Assembly (NCBI GenBank): GCA_963969365.1 | Contig: OZ017761.1 | Location: 992,001-1,056,000 of the forward strand | Length of the DNA: 64,000 nt | From: Asterochloris sp. CNOR1 | Lineage: Eukaryota; Chlorophyta; Trebouxiophyceae; Trebouxiales; Trebouxiaceae | Direction: 5' to 3' | Shown: positions 34,857-48,400 of the stretch, piece by piece | Layout: the number at the start of each line of letters is the position of its first letter | Numbering within the stretch: position 1 is the stretch's first letter | Notes under the pieces: model-generated | Told to the model about the DNA's origin: nothing | Seen by the model: the letters and a program-made list of their open reading frames with translations, nothing else | The model's database searches: none | Translations under genes and position numbers: made by a program

Positions 34857-37093
34857 TCATGTCTTCGTCTTGTCCCGCATGGCTTTGACCTTCATTGCAT
34901 CTGCTACTGTCCACTCCCAGTCAGAGGGCGCTCGCATGCCGTCGCACAGGCTCATGCTGTCTGGCTTGTAAGCCATCTGGCTGGTGACACGCCTGCAAGA
35001 AGAGGTTACAGGGGATGGATTTCATTCAGTCGAGTACGAAAATGATGGACTGCCGTGCCACCCGCATCTGGACATGCTGCTGGTCAAGAAGAATCTGCAT
35101 GCATACTGTCACCCTGCAACACTGTGGCAGGAACCCCTTCCCGTGGCCGGGGACGGGTGGGGAAGCTTGAATCCCAGGCATGGGGCTCGGTGCCTGCAAG
35201 CTGCTGGCCCAACCATCTGTGAGCGTGGAAAAGGCAGCCCAGTGCAGGAAGACCGCTAAGCTCGAGAAGGCCGCCGGCCCAGCTCAATGCACTGGTGCAG
35301 GGTGCCTGTGAACAGGCAGGCCACTGCAGGCAGAACAAGCACTTGCAGCTTGTCAGCAGCCCCACCCACCTGCGAGCACTGCTGTGGACCTCCTGAGCAC
35401 CTGTGTCCTGCACCAGCTGCTCAATGTTGGCCTCAGTGATGCCACCAGCAGGCATCACTGAGATGCGGCCTGCAGCCTGCTCTATGAGCTGCTTCAGCTT
35501 GCCGGTACCCTGTGCAGCAGGAAGCAGCAGCATTCAGTGAAAACATACTTGTGCAGCCAGGTTTAAGTCTGCGTGCGCCCTGTGCAGCAGGGGCAGCAGG
35601 TTCCACTGCCCAGACCATACGGCAGCAGGTGTGAGCTTGCCTGCACCCTGTGCAGCACGAGCCAGCAGATCTCAAAGGGAACGCCTGGGGCCGCAGAGCA
35701 CGTGACAGTTGCCCAGCTTCCTGGGCAGCAGGTGGCAGCAGGCCAGTCACAGCCTGAGCTTGCAAGCATGTAGTGCAGCAATGGGACAGCAGAGCGCAGG
35801 GGACAGCAACGGGCCACACTCCGCCAACAGAGCAACAGGGTTTGCGGCAGAGGGGTTTGTCAGGATCTGTGCGCACACAGACAGGCAGGTGTCTAAGGCA
35901 AAAGTTCACCTGCTGCGCTGTTGGCTTCCCACCTGATGTCAGCACGCGAGGCACTCCGCACTGGATCAGGTCTTCCAGAGCCTTGCTGCATGGACAGCCT
36001 TCAACATGTCAGCCCAAGTTGGGGACGCTAGTTTGCCTCAGGATTCGAAGAGTCCATGAGCCATTGTGACAGAGGCTTGAGCACTGCATCAACCAATATC
36101 ACAGTTGCACACAAGCGGCACACTTCTCGGGGCTGGCTGAGCATCATGCACCCAGGCACCCTAGCAGAGCCTCAGCCTGACCTCATGTCCTGTGTCATAT
36201 CAAATGCGCGGTGGAAGGTGAGGTCCACCCGTTCTTTCTTGCAGGCTGCAGCAATCTGAGTCATGGCAGCCACATCAATGTGGCCCTCTCTGTCCAGAAT
36301 GCCGACCACGACGCCGTGCACTTTTGCATCCACCAGGTGTAAAATGTCCTCTTTGATAGTCTGCAAGCGATTGAAGGGAGGCTCAGGGTGGGCTCAGTCT
36401 GTTAAGCACCCCTGTGGGTAGAGGAGGTGAGGGATCCGGCACAAGCAGCCCCATGCTGGCCATCATCAAGGGCACTAGGCTGAAGCAAGCACAGCTGCTT
36501 GAATTGCTGTGCACCTCTGGCAGCAAGGCAACCCTATACTGCCCTTGAAGACGTCTGCCCTTACGCCTCAGGTTTGATATGCTGCTGATGTGCTGACTTA
36601 AGCCTACAGGCAGGCAACAGGCTTGCCTTTAGCTCTGATGGATTGTAGAGGAAGTCACCTCCACGTGGCCTGACCAGCACATGCAGCTTGCACCTCTGGC
36701 TGGCTGCAGCGCGCACTGCGTGGATGAGGCCTGCAGCACGGCACTGCCTCGTCACTCACAGGCCTGTGCTACTTGAGGCACCAGCTTGGCTGGCCAGCTC
36801 ACTGTTTGGTTTGCCAGCGATGGCGCAGACCCCTCACCCCTTGACCTCTGCCCCTCATCCCTTGCGCATATGGTAAGACATCAGCAAAGGCGCACCAATG
36901 CTGGGTGTCACGCCGCCCTCGATGAGGCTTGAGCAAAGCTCAATCCTGTCTGCACCCCCTCTGATGGCCTCCTCCGCGCCTGCAGGGCATTGCAAGCAAG
37001 TCCAGGAGGGCCCATCTGCATGATCACTGATGCAGCACCTGACTTCAGCCTCACACCTTGCAGGGAGTCACAGCATATCTCCAGCACCACCAT
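34857..37093 (-). CDS. cutC: CutC family (copper homeostasis) protein
   Basis: Seven minus-strand exons: 37093-37057, about 36984-36890, about 36733-36627, about 36362-36190, 35987-35933, about 35508-35370, about 34993-34857. The chain gives MVVLEICCDSLQGAEEAIRG, then GADRIELCSSLIEGGVTPSI, VLVRPRGGDFLYNPSELK, VDAKVHGVVVGILDREGHID, RVDLTFHRAFDMTQD, ALEDLIQCGVPRVLTSG and AGRISVMPAGGITEANIEQL. These are the consecutive blocks of the CutC TIM barrel, full length, with a C-terminal tail ending KVKAMRDKTKT. CutC proteins are linked to copper handling, though their enzymatic role is not firmly established. Start chosen at ATG 37093, matching the family start; an in-frame ATG at 37168 would add 25 residues. 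The third intron begins with GC (AAG|GCAAGC at 36627). Divergent from the DUF2358 gene. Confidence 0.9.
35480..35800 (-). repeat. CutC acceptor echoes
   Basis: The exon start TGCACAG|GGTACCGGCAAGCT (minus strand, about 35515-35490) is preceded in its intron by CTGCACAGGGCGCACGCAGA (about 35585) and CTGCACAGGGTGCAGGCAAG (about 35655), with flanking CTGCTGCC-rich sequence repeated. Three copies of the acceptor plus the first exon bases at about 70-base spacing. Confidence 0.6.
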
Positions 37094-37258
37094 TGATGGG
37101 CTGAGGTTGGCTTCTGAGGGACCATATGTCCTTCCTCTTAGGGTTTCAGCAAGCCCTGGACTCGGCAAAGCTCAGCTGCGGGTCAAGCCTGGACACCAGC
37201 TCTCAGCTGTTCAACTTCCCCTGTAATGCAATCAAGCACTCAGTAATTGTGTAAGAGC
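37094..37258. promoter_or_regulatory. Divergent promoter between CutC and DUF2358 genes
   Basis: About 165 bases separate the two chosen start codons. If the alternative CutC ATG at 37168 is used the gap shrinks to 90 bases. No core element is obvious. Confidence 0.35.
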
Positions 37259-40145
37259 ATGGACACTTGCCACGCTCACCCCACTGCTTGGGCCAAGCTA
37301 GAGGGCCAGCACGCCCCGAGATTGCCAGCCAGGCGTGCCCACGGAACCTCACGTCCTCGCACACGCAGACACAGGCAAAGCAGACACTGCAGACCGCAGG
37401 CTGCTGTAATTCCATCCACCAGCAGCCAACATGTCTGCCCTGCTGAAGAAGCAGAGCACAACCAGAGCTCTGTGCCAGTTCCAGAGTCAGAAGGGCGTGG
37501 GAAGCTGGGCCTCTTGCAGCAAAGAGGAGTGATAGCAAAAGCAGACAAGGCAAGCTACCTGCCTGCTTGGCATCAGGCTTGCTTGCTCACCTGGACGCCC
37601 TTGAGGCTGCAGATGGCCCTGCAGATTGCGTTTGTCATCTCGTGGCGCATTGGTGTGCCCGTACAGCTTCATGGACCGTCACAGTGCACATCAGCAGGGC
37701 ATGTCTGCTTGGCAGCTCTGCAGTGCTGCATCCGTTCCCCTAAAACCACCAGCTGCTGCAGCGCATGCATGTGCAGCTGCAGCACCCAATGCACATTAGA
37801 ATTTGCCGTTGTGTGCGGGAAACCTATGTCTTCACGTGCACCGCCCCTGTGACACCCTTTGCAACTGTGTGCCTGATGCCTCTCCAGCTGCATCACCTTT
37901 AGTCTGCGCTGCAAACCCATTGTCTGATGCTGCCCATTCCTCTCGCTGCAGGCCAGACATCGCCTGGAGCAGCTGTTTCACCTGGAGGCCCCTGCCCTGC
38001 ACGCAGCGGGGCTGCTGCCAGGGTCCTACTGCCCTCTGCCTGGGCTGGTTGTGGCCCCCAGTCTGCAGCAAGAGGGGGCCCTCGCAGGCACACTGCTGCC
38101 CATGTCTGCGCAGCTCAGCGAGCGACCGCCCAGCAGCAGGTCAGCTTATCACTCCTTGAAATAGCAAGTACGCATGGGCTGAAGTCGTGCGCCTTGTCTC
38201 TTGGAACAGGCTGACATGGGTGCGCCTTGTCTTGTGGAACAGCGCTGTATCAGTGGCCCTTCCTCCATGCACGTCATGGCGCTGCCAAGCCTACAGTTCC
38301 AGGTCTGCCACTTGGGCAGCAGCTGCATTGCTGCATGAGTGATGCCACCTTGTTCACACCCTGTAAGTGGAGGGCAAGCACTCTCATGGTAGATCTTGCC
38401 TCACAGGGTCCTGTCAGGACCTGTCCTGGCAGCTGTGCAGAGTGTCTGCCTTCTGGTGCAGGCTGGAGGACCCCCAGAACAAGCAGAGGCGGGACGACTT
38501 CTATGCCAACGTGGGGGACGCCATACGCACGCTGCGGGAGGAGACGCCGCTGCTGTTCCAGCAGGAGCTCACATGTGAGCGGCACAGCAGTCTGCTGCCT
38601 CTATCAGGGGGAACAAGCCTGAGCCCTGGGGCGCTCTCCATAACGATGTGGTCCTGCAGGCAGCCCCATTCGTGGATGTCGTCTCGCTGCAGGCAGCCCT
38701 GGGCACCTGCAATGTTCTGTTGGAGGGGGTGCATGGTCGAGGCCTTGTGCGTCTTGCGCACCAGGGGGCCCTCCGGCGGGCATGCGCTTCAAGGCGTCTG
38801 TCCGCACATGCAACCAGGGCTGAGGCATGCCGCTGCCATCAGGGGTCATAAGTGTCATCAGGAAGCTGGCCCTGCAGGCAGCTGTGTGGGTGGCAGATCA
38901 AGCCTGGCATGTCTCCGTGCATAGAAGAAGAAAGGGTGTTCCAGCAGGCTGCAGTGGGCGTGTGCTGCAGGTGACAGGGCTGAGATGCCTCTTTGCATTG
39001 TAAGCCTGGCCCTGAGGTCAGCTCAGGCATCTGAAGCATGATGCGTAGGTGACACCCTCTATGCAGCCAGGGAGGCCCGGGGAGGGGGGCGGGCGGGGGA
39101 TGTGTGGGTTGTGCCTGAGTCCAGCCAAGCAAGCCTTGCATTAAGCAAGCAAGCCGTGTAGGTGGACCTGGCATCTCTCTTGGTGCCAGGAGGCTGCTGC
39201 TGCAGGCAGGCCAGGCAGCTCTGTGTTGCCCAGTGTTCTACAGGGGCATGCCAAGGCTCCAAGTGGTGCAAGTGGCAAGCATGATTCATTCAGCCTGCAG
39301 GAGTTGGCCTCCACACATCTTGCTGACGCCTGCCGGCAGCAGCCCCTCACATTCAGCAGGGCTGCTCAATGAGGCAGCATTGCCCCCGTAACCCTTTTCT
39401 TTCAACCCCTGCACAGTACACAGCAACCATCAGGACAGCCTTGTGTCTGGGATACCGACAGCTTGGTCACAAGTCACACTCTGTGCTGTAGATGGCATCT
39501 ACCGGGACGACATCGTATTCAAGGACCCGCGCAACACCTTTCGTGGCAAGAAGAACTACCGCACCATCTTCTGGTCCCTGCGGCTGTCGGGCAAGCTTGT
39601 CTTCAGCAAGCTGTACGTCGAGGTCAAGCGCATCTGGCAGCCTGAGGAGAGCGTTATCAGGTGAACAGGCTAATTTATACATATATATTGCGCAGAGACA
39701 GCCAACTGGCTCTTCTTTACTGGTTGCCCTTGCCTGGAGAAGGCTGCCTAGGACTCACATCAGGCCAGATCAGATCTGAGCACAAAAGAGGCTGTACCAA
39801 CCAGCTGGTGCAGGGGACAGTGCAGGACTGCAATCACATGCCTCGGGAATTGTATCTGACGACGCATCGTTGCTGACTCAGTGGAGAGAGCCTGCCTCTG
39901 GTGGTTGCAGGATGCGGTGGACGGTGCGGGGCTGCCCTCGTGTGCCCTGGGAGGCTGAGGGGGTCTTTGACGGGATCAGCCAGTACAAGGTTGACAAGCA
40001 CGGCAAAATCTATGAGCACTCGGTTGACAACGTCATTCTGAGGGATCCCCCGCTGGCAGAGAACCCGCTGTTTGCGGGGCTGAACCTCATCCCGCTGCCT
40101 GGCCTGCAGAGGATACCACAGGTGATGTATCTCATCTCAATGTGA
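37259..40145 (+). CDS. Plastid-type DUF2358 protein
   Basis: Exons 37952-38139, 38462-38574, 39492-39660, 39911-40121 join in phase and encode the DUF2358 domain: DDFYANVGDAIRTLREETPL, YGIYRDDIVFKDPRNTF, NYRTIFWSLRLSGKLVF, VEVKRIWQPEESVI, RWTVRGCPRVPWEAEGVFDG, YKVDKHGKIYEHSVDNV. In plants and algae these small SnoaL-like proteins are mostly plastid-targeted and of unknown function. A likely first exon (37259 to about 37552) starts MDTCHAHPTAWAKLEG and is rich in Arg, His and Ser like a transit peptide; its end GACAAG|GCAAGC would be another GC donor and joins in phase to 37952. The 3' end is uncertain: reading through the GT at 40122 gives a stop at 40143, but a further short exon is possible. 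Confidence 0.8.
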
Positions 40146-42396
40146 CGATTAATGCACGCTGCTTGGCTAGTGGTGCGCCCTCTCTGGGCGCAAGTCAGCA
40201 GTGCAAGTCTGCCCTGGGGAGGGCGCCAGGGGTGGCCGGCCTCTGCTGCTGCTCAGACAGGAAGCCTGCTGCTGCACTGATTGGCTACAGAAAGCTTGCA
40301 GCAATGCTGCTGCAAGGCACGTTGAGCTATCAGTGACTCACCATGAGTGGCATCTGCTGTCTGCTCCGCACTCCTGAGGTGGTCTGGGTACCTGCCGCCT
40401 GTGGACCATTTGTCAAGGGAATGCTCATGGGTTGCCGTAACCGGCCCACACCGTTTGCATTCAAGTGCAGGCACCCTGCCCAGGAGCCTTCTGCAAGGGG
40501 CAGGAGCCCATGGCTGCCCTGCCGCCTGGGGCTGACAAGCAGATCCACAGACAGCGCCCTGCACGCCAGGTGCTGTCACTTGCCGCGCTGGTGGGGGCAC
40601 TGCACTCATTGCAGGGCTGCAGGCAGCAGCATTCCAGCATCCTTGACAGCTAGGCTCCTATCAACACCACTCACTGCCCCACAGCAGAAGGCTGGAGACC
40701 CCATGTGAATGTTCATGTATAACATTGCGCTAGTCAACCAGTTCAATTTCGTATGGTTTGCATTTCATTGAGCAAAAAGACATTCTTTGCACCTCAAAAC
40801 ACCAACTTACTCAAACTTCAGAGATGTTGGTGCAATGTTCAGTAAGCAGTCTGGTGCCACAGCATCCAGCCTGCCTGAGAGTAGAACCGCATCAAAAGCC
40901 ACATCATGCAAGCCTTACATCCAGGAGGAAGGTAGATGGCCCTGTGGGAGACTTCTCCAATAATGCTGCTGTGCGCAGGTGACTGGGTGTTAGTTGCATT
41001 AGAGTGGGTCAGCAATGTGAACTGACGCCCTGCGCAGGCTTGATGTTAAGGATGCTGGACGGGGCTGCCCCAAGCACAGCTACAAAGACGTCCATGTGCA
41101 CAGCAACAGAAAGCTGGTCCAGCAAGGGTGAGGGCACATTCCCTATCCTGCAAAGGACGGGAATCAGGGCTACTGCGGCAGCCAGGCTCCTCTGCTGTTC
41201 CGTGCAACCGCTGTTCTGAACAGACAGGTGTTGCAGCAGCTGCCTTCATGTCCCGGTGGGGCTGCAGGAGACGAATTGGCATGTTCCACCCCTGCAGGAG
41301 CATTACAAAATATAGGAGCATTGCAAAAACATGTTTCCGGACTGCCTGCAATTTGCAAAAGCATGAGACTGTGTCTCCTGTGAGGCTGCAGGACGCAGCC
41401 TGCAGCTCTGCACACCATGTCAGGAAGTCTGCACCTTGAAATGTAAGGCACTGCTGCCTGGCTGCATTGATGAGCAAGTTCCTGTGAGTTGTGAGCTTTT
41501 GTGTGCATGCAGCAGGGCGCCTGAATCTGGTACCGCAGCCAGACACATGTTGCAATCTTTTACCACAACATTCTGCGAGCTCATGATGTGCAGTTGCCTG
41601 CCTACATGCACCTGACTCAACAACATTATTGCATGAGCAAAGGGGTGAGCTCTGATGCTCGAACAGAAGGGGTCTGACAATGGCATGTCAGTCAGACTTA
41701 CCTTGAGCCCCCGCACGGCAGAACTCCTTTTAGCGCTTAGGGTGCAGCCACTACGCTGCCTGCCCACATCTGGCTCTGGCCAGGGACCTCAGCGCTGCTG
41801 TAGCACTGATGCTTTGGGGCAGGAGATTGCAACTGACAAGTCTGAAAAACAAGTTGTGAAGCCAGAAGCTGAGCGCCTGCACGTGATGGATGCATGCCTC
41901 CCACGCCCTTTTGCTACTGGATGGGGACATCAAATTTAATGCTGATCACCCACATGCTGAGTGCCTGCTCGCTGAGTGCCTGCTTGCAAAGGACCGAATT
42001 GTACAGAGATGCTGCATGGCCAGAAGCTGCAGCTGGGTGGCGACACAGGTAGAGGATGAAGGCGCAGCTGGCACTCGCTTTGCAGAGGCAGACTGCTGTG
42101 AACATGATGTAGACCGAGGGCCAAGATCTCCTGTGCGCAAGCTGTTGACTCAAATAAGCAGTCAGCGGCAGCTCAAGCAGCACGTGTACCTGAGTGTGCA
42201 GAAGCTGAAAGCCGCCACATGCAAGGACACACCTGGGACATGCTGGTGTACTGGCGGGGCTTGCTTGGGGAGCCTGCAATACACTGAGCTGTGCTGCTGC
42301 CTGGTGTTCAACATGCAATCATGGGGCAACAGTCTGCGCCCAGATTTCGTCAAGCTGGATCACAGGAAATTGCGCAGGCGTTAAATGTTGATGTAG
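40146..42396. other. Intergenic or 3' UTR region without a supported gene
   Basis: Between the DUF2358 gene (+) and CDC27 (-). Frames are short and shared by both strands, no motif. A TGTAA at 41442-41446 might end a long DUF2358 3' UTR. Contains a local repeat GGAGCATTACAAAA / GGAGCATTGCAAAA near 41297-41330. Confidence 0.3.
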
Positions 42397-42401
42397 TTAC
42401 A
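42397..42401 (-). terminator. TGTAA polyadenylation signal of CDC27 (minus strand)
   Basis: TTACA on the given strand, TGTAA on the minus strand, 58 bases past the CDC27 stop. Confidence 0.5.
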
Positions 42402-42458
42402 CATGGTTCTGCCAGAGCTGGCACATGTGTTTCCCTTCCATGCCATTCATGGCACAGG

Positions 42459-45400
42459 TCAGATCTCTACTTCAGCAGCATCATCAGAGACACGCAGCTT
42501 CTCAATGGCTGACTTTATGAGGTTGACATCTGAGCTGGGGGGTTTCAGGTCCAAAGCGACGCAGAAGTGGCGCATGGCCTCCTGGGGTCGCTCCAGGCGC
42601 TTGTAGATCTTGCCTATCTGGAACCAGACGCTGGCCTCCTTGGGGGCGGCATCCTGCAGTCAATGCCCGAAAGCTGCAGTGCGTAAAGAGCAGAGCAGAT
42701 GCTTGAGGCTGACAGCACCTGATTGTGATAGGTAAAAGGCACTAAAAGATGCGGCTAGTGCTGCCAGCACACCTGGCACAATGGGTTTGCCTGATGTGCT
42801 GCAGGCATGCACCTATAGCCTGGATGCACAAAGCAGGTTGAACAGGCTCTGCACGGCAGGGCCAAGCCAGTGATGGGCCCTTGAGGCGCGGAGCAAGCGG
42901 TGTGGTCAGGCACAGACATCCAGGTCCCAGACAGCATGGCACACCTTGAGCACATTGAGTTCTTGCAGTGCCTGGTGCCACCTCCCCAGGCTCATCAGGA
43001 CTGAGGCCTTCTCGAATTTGGCCAGGGGGTTTTTGGGATCTACATCTATTGCCCTCTGCATGCAGACACGCATCATCCTTTGTGTGTGAACCACGCAGTT
43101 TTGACTGAGGACCCCGAGATTGGTTCAGCATCGAAAGATGTGGGCAGAGGCCCAAAAGCTAGGCAGGGAACAACGCGTGACAAGAGACCCACTGTCAGCC
43201 TCAATGCATCAGAAGGAACTGGGAGATGGCTCAAGCATCTGCCCGTCCCACCAGAAGCTGCTGCAGCGGCCAGGCAGTGCAGCTTAGCTGACACTGGGCA
43301 GCTGTAGACCTTGCTGGGGTGCAGAAGTTGCCACCCCCACCTTTGGCACCCCACCTCAGGAGGAGTGCTGCTGCGGGGCGCAGAGCACACTGGGCAGTGC
43401 TGGCTGGCAACAAGGCAGATGCCAACAGGGACAGCCATCCCCGAGACAGCATTTCCACCTGAAGCTGCTGCAGGGCCTCCTGGGTGCGTCCCATCTTGTG
43501 AAGGGCCATGCCAGCGTAACATCGCAGCACGCTGGACTGAGGGTTGACCTGCAGCAGGCCAAGACAGTTTGGCAGGCTCTCAAGCTGCAGCAGGACGACA
43601 TAAGTCATGAGGGCAGGCAGTGTGCACCCCAGCTGCAACACTCCAGCATAGGCGCGTTGGAATAGCATGTGTCTCAAGCTGCATCTGGCAGAGCGGCTTT
43701 TAGCTATAGCCGCCACAACCTGAGGCTGGGTGATGGGACCCACTCAACATGGATTCCAAATCCTCTGAAGTTCTCCTCGCGGACAGCAGGGCAAGATGTC
43801 AATCACACAGTTTACCTGCAGCGCCCGCTTAAACTGGTACTCAGCCATCTCATACTTCTCCTGCCTGAAGTAGATCTGGCCCACGCCGTACCTGCAGAGA
43901 GCACAGAGCAGACTCGCTAAAGATAAACCCACAGTCCCCTGCCGTCATGAATGCTCGCTCAGGGACGGTGCGGGGGGACTTCAGTTGGCTGCCAAGTCAA
44001 GCATGCTGCTCTCCAGCCCAGCGCACTCGTGAAGCGCAGGCTATACCATAAATTTGTTGTTCTGGCAGGCAGCTGCCTGTGCTTCTGGACGCAAAATGCC
44101 AGGCTACTTCTGGCATGTCGTGTTGGAGCCCAATCACGCGGCTGTAGAGGTGTTGCTAGCACCCCTTGAACAACACCAGTGCTGAGCAGCCTTTCTCCAT
44201 CATATCCCTCCCCACCATGCTCTAGCCATAGACTCACTGCGTGACACCAGATGTTTGCATTCAAGCTCAGCTCACCAGGCATTGTAGTGGCGAGGGTCCA
44301 TGCGGATGGCATTCCGGTAGCAGCTCATGCTCTGATCAAAGTCCTCGTTCGCAAAGTACTCGTGCCCTGCCAGGGTGTATGCGTAGGTGAACGTGGGCTC
44401 CAGCTGGAGGGCGCGCTGGAAGGACTTCAGGGCATTGTCATGCTCCTTCAGGCAAGATGGTGGCCACTGATTCAAACACCATTATCAAGGGGGACAAGAG
44501 AGGATGCAAGGGCTTCATACGCATGGGCAGGGGAACACATGCTGGGTCACATGGGGGAACACCTGCAGGCTTACCAGGGATGCTGGCCAGGCAAGCTCTC
44601 GGTGGCTTGCTAGGCAGGGGAGACTATTGGCCCGCGGGCGCTCATCCAAAGGCATGAAGCCCCAGGTTATGCAGCTCTCAACTTGTCAACTATAATGGGT
44701 CCATAGCAGGCATGACATGTTCAAACAGGACAGCAGATCGATCTGCTCATTGCTAAGCATTGGCCTCTACCAACCCGTGGCCTGCAGGATGCTGTACAGG
44801 TCGACACAGCCCACAGTGTCCCAGGTGCAATAGAAGTGCCAACCAGCCCATCTGCTGCCAGGAGAGGCAGTCCTGGGGAGCTATTCAGAGCCAGAGCTGG
44901 GCTGCCAGCTTGCAGCCACTTATGCCAGGCCCAGCCACTGAGTGAAAGTGCCTGTCCACCTTCGGCAAGGAGAGACAGCTCCACAGGACAGCCCCTGCGC
45001 TGGGCACACTGCTTAGCCAGACATCACAGGGGTTATTCAAATTCAAAACTACCTTTTGCAGGGAGAGACAGTTTCCCATGACAGCCCACGCAGTAGGACT
45101 TTTGCGGTCCAGAGCGATGCACTCCTTGGCCAGGTGGCTCAGGTCCACCTCCTGCTTCATGTGCCACAGCACAGTGCTGTACACCTCCATGCCCTGCATG
45201 CAGGAGAGCCTTTGAGCGGGGAGGTGATCGAATGGCAAGGGTGCCTGGGCATGCGCAGAAGGCCCTAAGGCAGCCACAGTACAGTGGACTTCCATGCCCT
45301 GCATATAGGACAGCATTGGAGAGCAGGGAAAGTGCTTTGGATGCCTTTGGAATGTGTGCGCAGAGGCAGCCACAGCACGGCGCTGCACACTTTGATGCCT

Positions 45401-48400
45401 TGCATGAAGGGAACAATCTATTACGGCTGGAAAAAGGTTTGAAGCAGCTGCCCGTGGAGTGTGCAGCAAGGCAGCCACTGGGTCCACATGCCGTGTCTGA
45501 TGAGCAACACAGTGCTGCACACAATGAAGCCCGTCAGACAAGGCATCTAGATCCAGTCAAGCACAGGCCTGAGCCAGGCTGAAGCTCCGTCTGCCACAGC
45601 ACTGTGCTGTCCATATACGTGGCCAATCAGCAGCCATCTTATTGCTTTGCACAATGGCGTAAGCAGCGCATTCACAGCGTTTGCTGTACATTTACATGCA
45701 GAATGAAGGCATCAAGACAGCAGCATGGCTGGAGCTCACCTTCCACAACACCAAGCTGTACTGAAGGCTTCAAGGGTCACCAAAGTGGGAAGCGGGGCTT
45801 GGCAGGACCTGTCAAGCTCTGCTTGTTACAGCCAGACCCCACAAATCAGCACAGCTCACACCGGCAGCTCTTTAGGGCAGCTGTGGGCTAATGCAGCCAC
45901 ACCAGCCCCCAGAGAACCTCAACACCGCTGGGGACGCACCTGTATCTGGTGGGGATCCACCTCCCGTGCCCATTCAAATGCTCTCGCTGCTGCAGGGTAG
46001 TCCACCATCTCGAAGTGGGCGCGTCCCACCTGACACAGCACCCAGCCAGTACTATACTGATTGGTTGGAAGCCGGCTGAAGGCCTCAATGGCTTCCTGCA
46101 GCAGCCAGAGGGGTTGCCATAGCCCCTCAACAATGTTTGCAAGGGAGCTTCCTATGAGGGTGCAGCACGCTGATGTCTCTGTGGTGCACAAGCTTAGGCA
46201 CTCCGGGGAAAGAAGGGACAGTGGCAGTGGCACACATCCTGAGTGCAGTCAGGCTGAACAGGGAAGGAGGCCTATGCCATGCGCCTCGTAATGACCTGGA
46301 CCTCAGATCACCACATGGCAGGCCCCCACCACATTCACACTACATGGACAGCTCGCACACCCTGGGTGCTTGTTATAACAGCAAGCCCTGTGGGGATCAT
46401 GCACTCAACAAGCATTGGTCATTGTCCATGCATGGCAAGAACTTGCCTGGCAGCGATACATGCACAGCTTGCAGAACCCCTCTCCTAGGGTCTGTATGAG
46501 GCTGAGCACAGCTGCATGCCCCACAGCCGTTTTCACACCAACACTGTCCCCTGCAGGTCACATGCCAGTGCATTAGAGGTCAATGCTGCCTGCCAACAAG
46601 CGCCAGAGTGCCCCACAGGCCTGTGCAAGTCCAGCATGCAGGTCTGGAGTTGACATGATGAGAGACTGTTGACAGGCTGCGTCTCTGTCCATCTGCCATG
46701 GCTGCCCGTCGCCTGTCATGATCTCCAACCCCGACATGGCACAGGAGGAGTGCAGGACAAAAACATCAAGAGGCTGTCTGGTGATTGGCATACGCGACAT
46801 GCCGACCTAGTGCCTCACCAGCAGATGCTGTGGCCGTACCCTCGTTCCTCCACTGAGTGACAGCAGCAGACTCCCGTGGGGACAGCCCAGCCCCAGGCTT
46901 GCGCCCGCCATCTGCTGAGATGCTGCCTCGCGTGCTCCGCCTACAGCAGCAAGGTGCTGTGTCTGTATGGCCCACTCCGTTGTGGGAGATGCTGCAGAGA
47001 TGCTGCCCCGCGTGCTGCGCTTGCGGCCATGAGGTGACCCTTTTGCGGTGCAAACCTGTGACAAGCTGTATGCAGACTGCAGGCTGCAGAACACCAGTCA
47101 GCAGCCAAGCGCTCTCCAGCTGCAGAGACGCTGCCCCACCTGCTGCGTCTGCAGCAGCGCAGTATTCCTTCTACGTGGTGGAGTGTGATGCAATGCTTGC
47201 AGATTTGTAGCTTTTGCAGCCAGTAAATCTGCAGCAGTCAGTCTGCAAAATGCAATGGGTCAGCAAAAGCTGCCAGGTTCTGGTGTGTTCGAAGCCTCAG
47301 GCGCACGTAGCCAGAGGGCGCCACAGATAATCTGCAGAATTGCCGTGCTGCATGGCTCACCCCCTGCCTGAGAAGACAGCAGGGAAGCATCAGCCTGCAG
47401 ACATAACAACAGACACGGCTGGTTTTGCTGCCTGCTCAGGCACAATGGGGGCAATCAACCCTGTTGCCTTGGGCTCGGCAAGCACCCACCTGACGCCGCC
47501 TGATGGCTCAGTGAAGAGCCGACTGGACACCTTTCGTACCTTCCCGGTGTCATCGGTGAACTTGAAGCGGGCTCCCCCACCAGCCCCTGCAGGCCAGTAC
47601 TCAGTCTCATAGATACATTGCAGCCCGCTTGACTGACCAGGGGCATGTGTGACCTGCATGCGAGCAAGCCTGCTCTCTCTATCATTGAAACACCAAAAGG
47701 GGTTTCAAAGGCCGCAACGAAAGTGGATGAAGCATGAACAGTAACATTGAGGTGGACACCCTCTCCAGCAGCTGCAGGGCAGTACGAAGCCTCAGAGATG
47801 CACTGCAAATTTCCTTTGCTCAGCCAGGGTGTCAGCAGGCTTTCGACAAGATGATTTGCCGCATTTGTATCTGCCAGCACTCAGTGAGGCTGGCGCCGCC
47901 TGCCGGCATGGACGGCAGGTGGGACACCCCACCTGCCAGCACCAATCACTGTCCTTTGACTGTCCAGCAGGTGCATTGCATCACGCACTCAGCCTGCAGG
48001 GCCAGATTCTGTGCAACCCACATCAGACAAGAGAAGCCAAAGCACTGCAGTGTGCACAAAACAGGCACCTCCAGGCCCAATCACATGACCAAGCCTGTGG
48101 GCACGTGGCAGATCTGCCTAGTCTCGGGTGGACACTCCGCAATTCCACCTCAAGAGGTGTACAATTGGCAGAATAATATGAAAGTGAGGCCTGCCCATCC
48201 AGGAGCCATCAAATCGCACCTGCTTGGCCGGGGCCTGTGCTTAGTGCAGGCGTGGCTGCCCCGGGGGTTGGCACCCCGCCCTGCCACCCACCAGGAGGCT
48301 GCTGTGGCCGTCCCACTCCATTGCCCATCCCTGTCGCCAGTCCAGGGCCATACCCAAAGCTGAGGCCGGGCGCAGGCTGCCCTGGCTGCTGCTGGTACTT

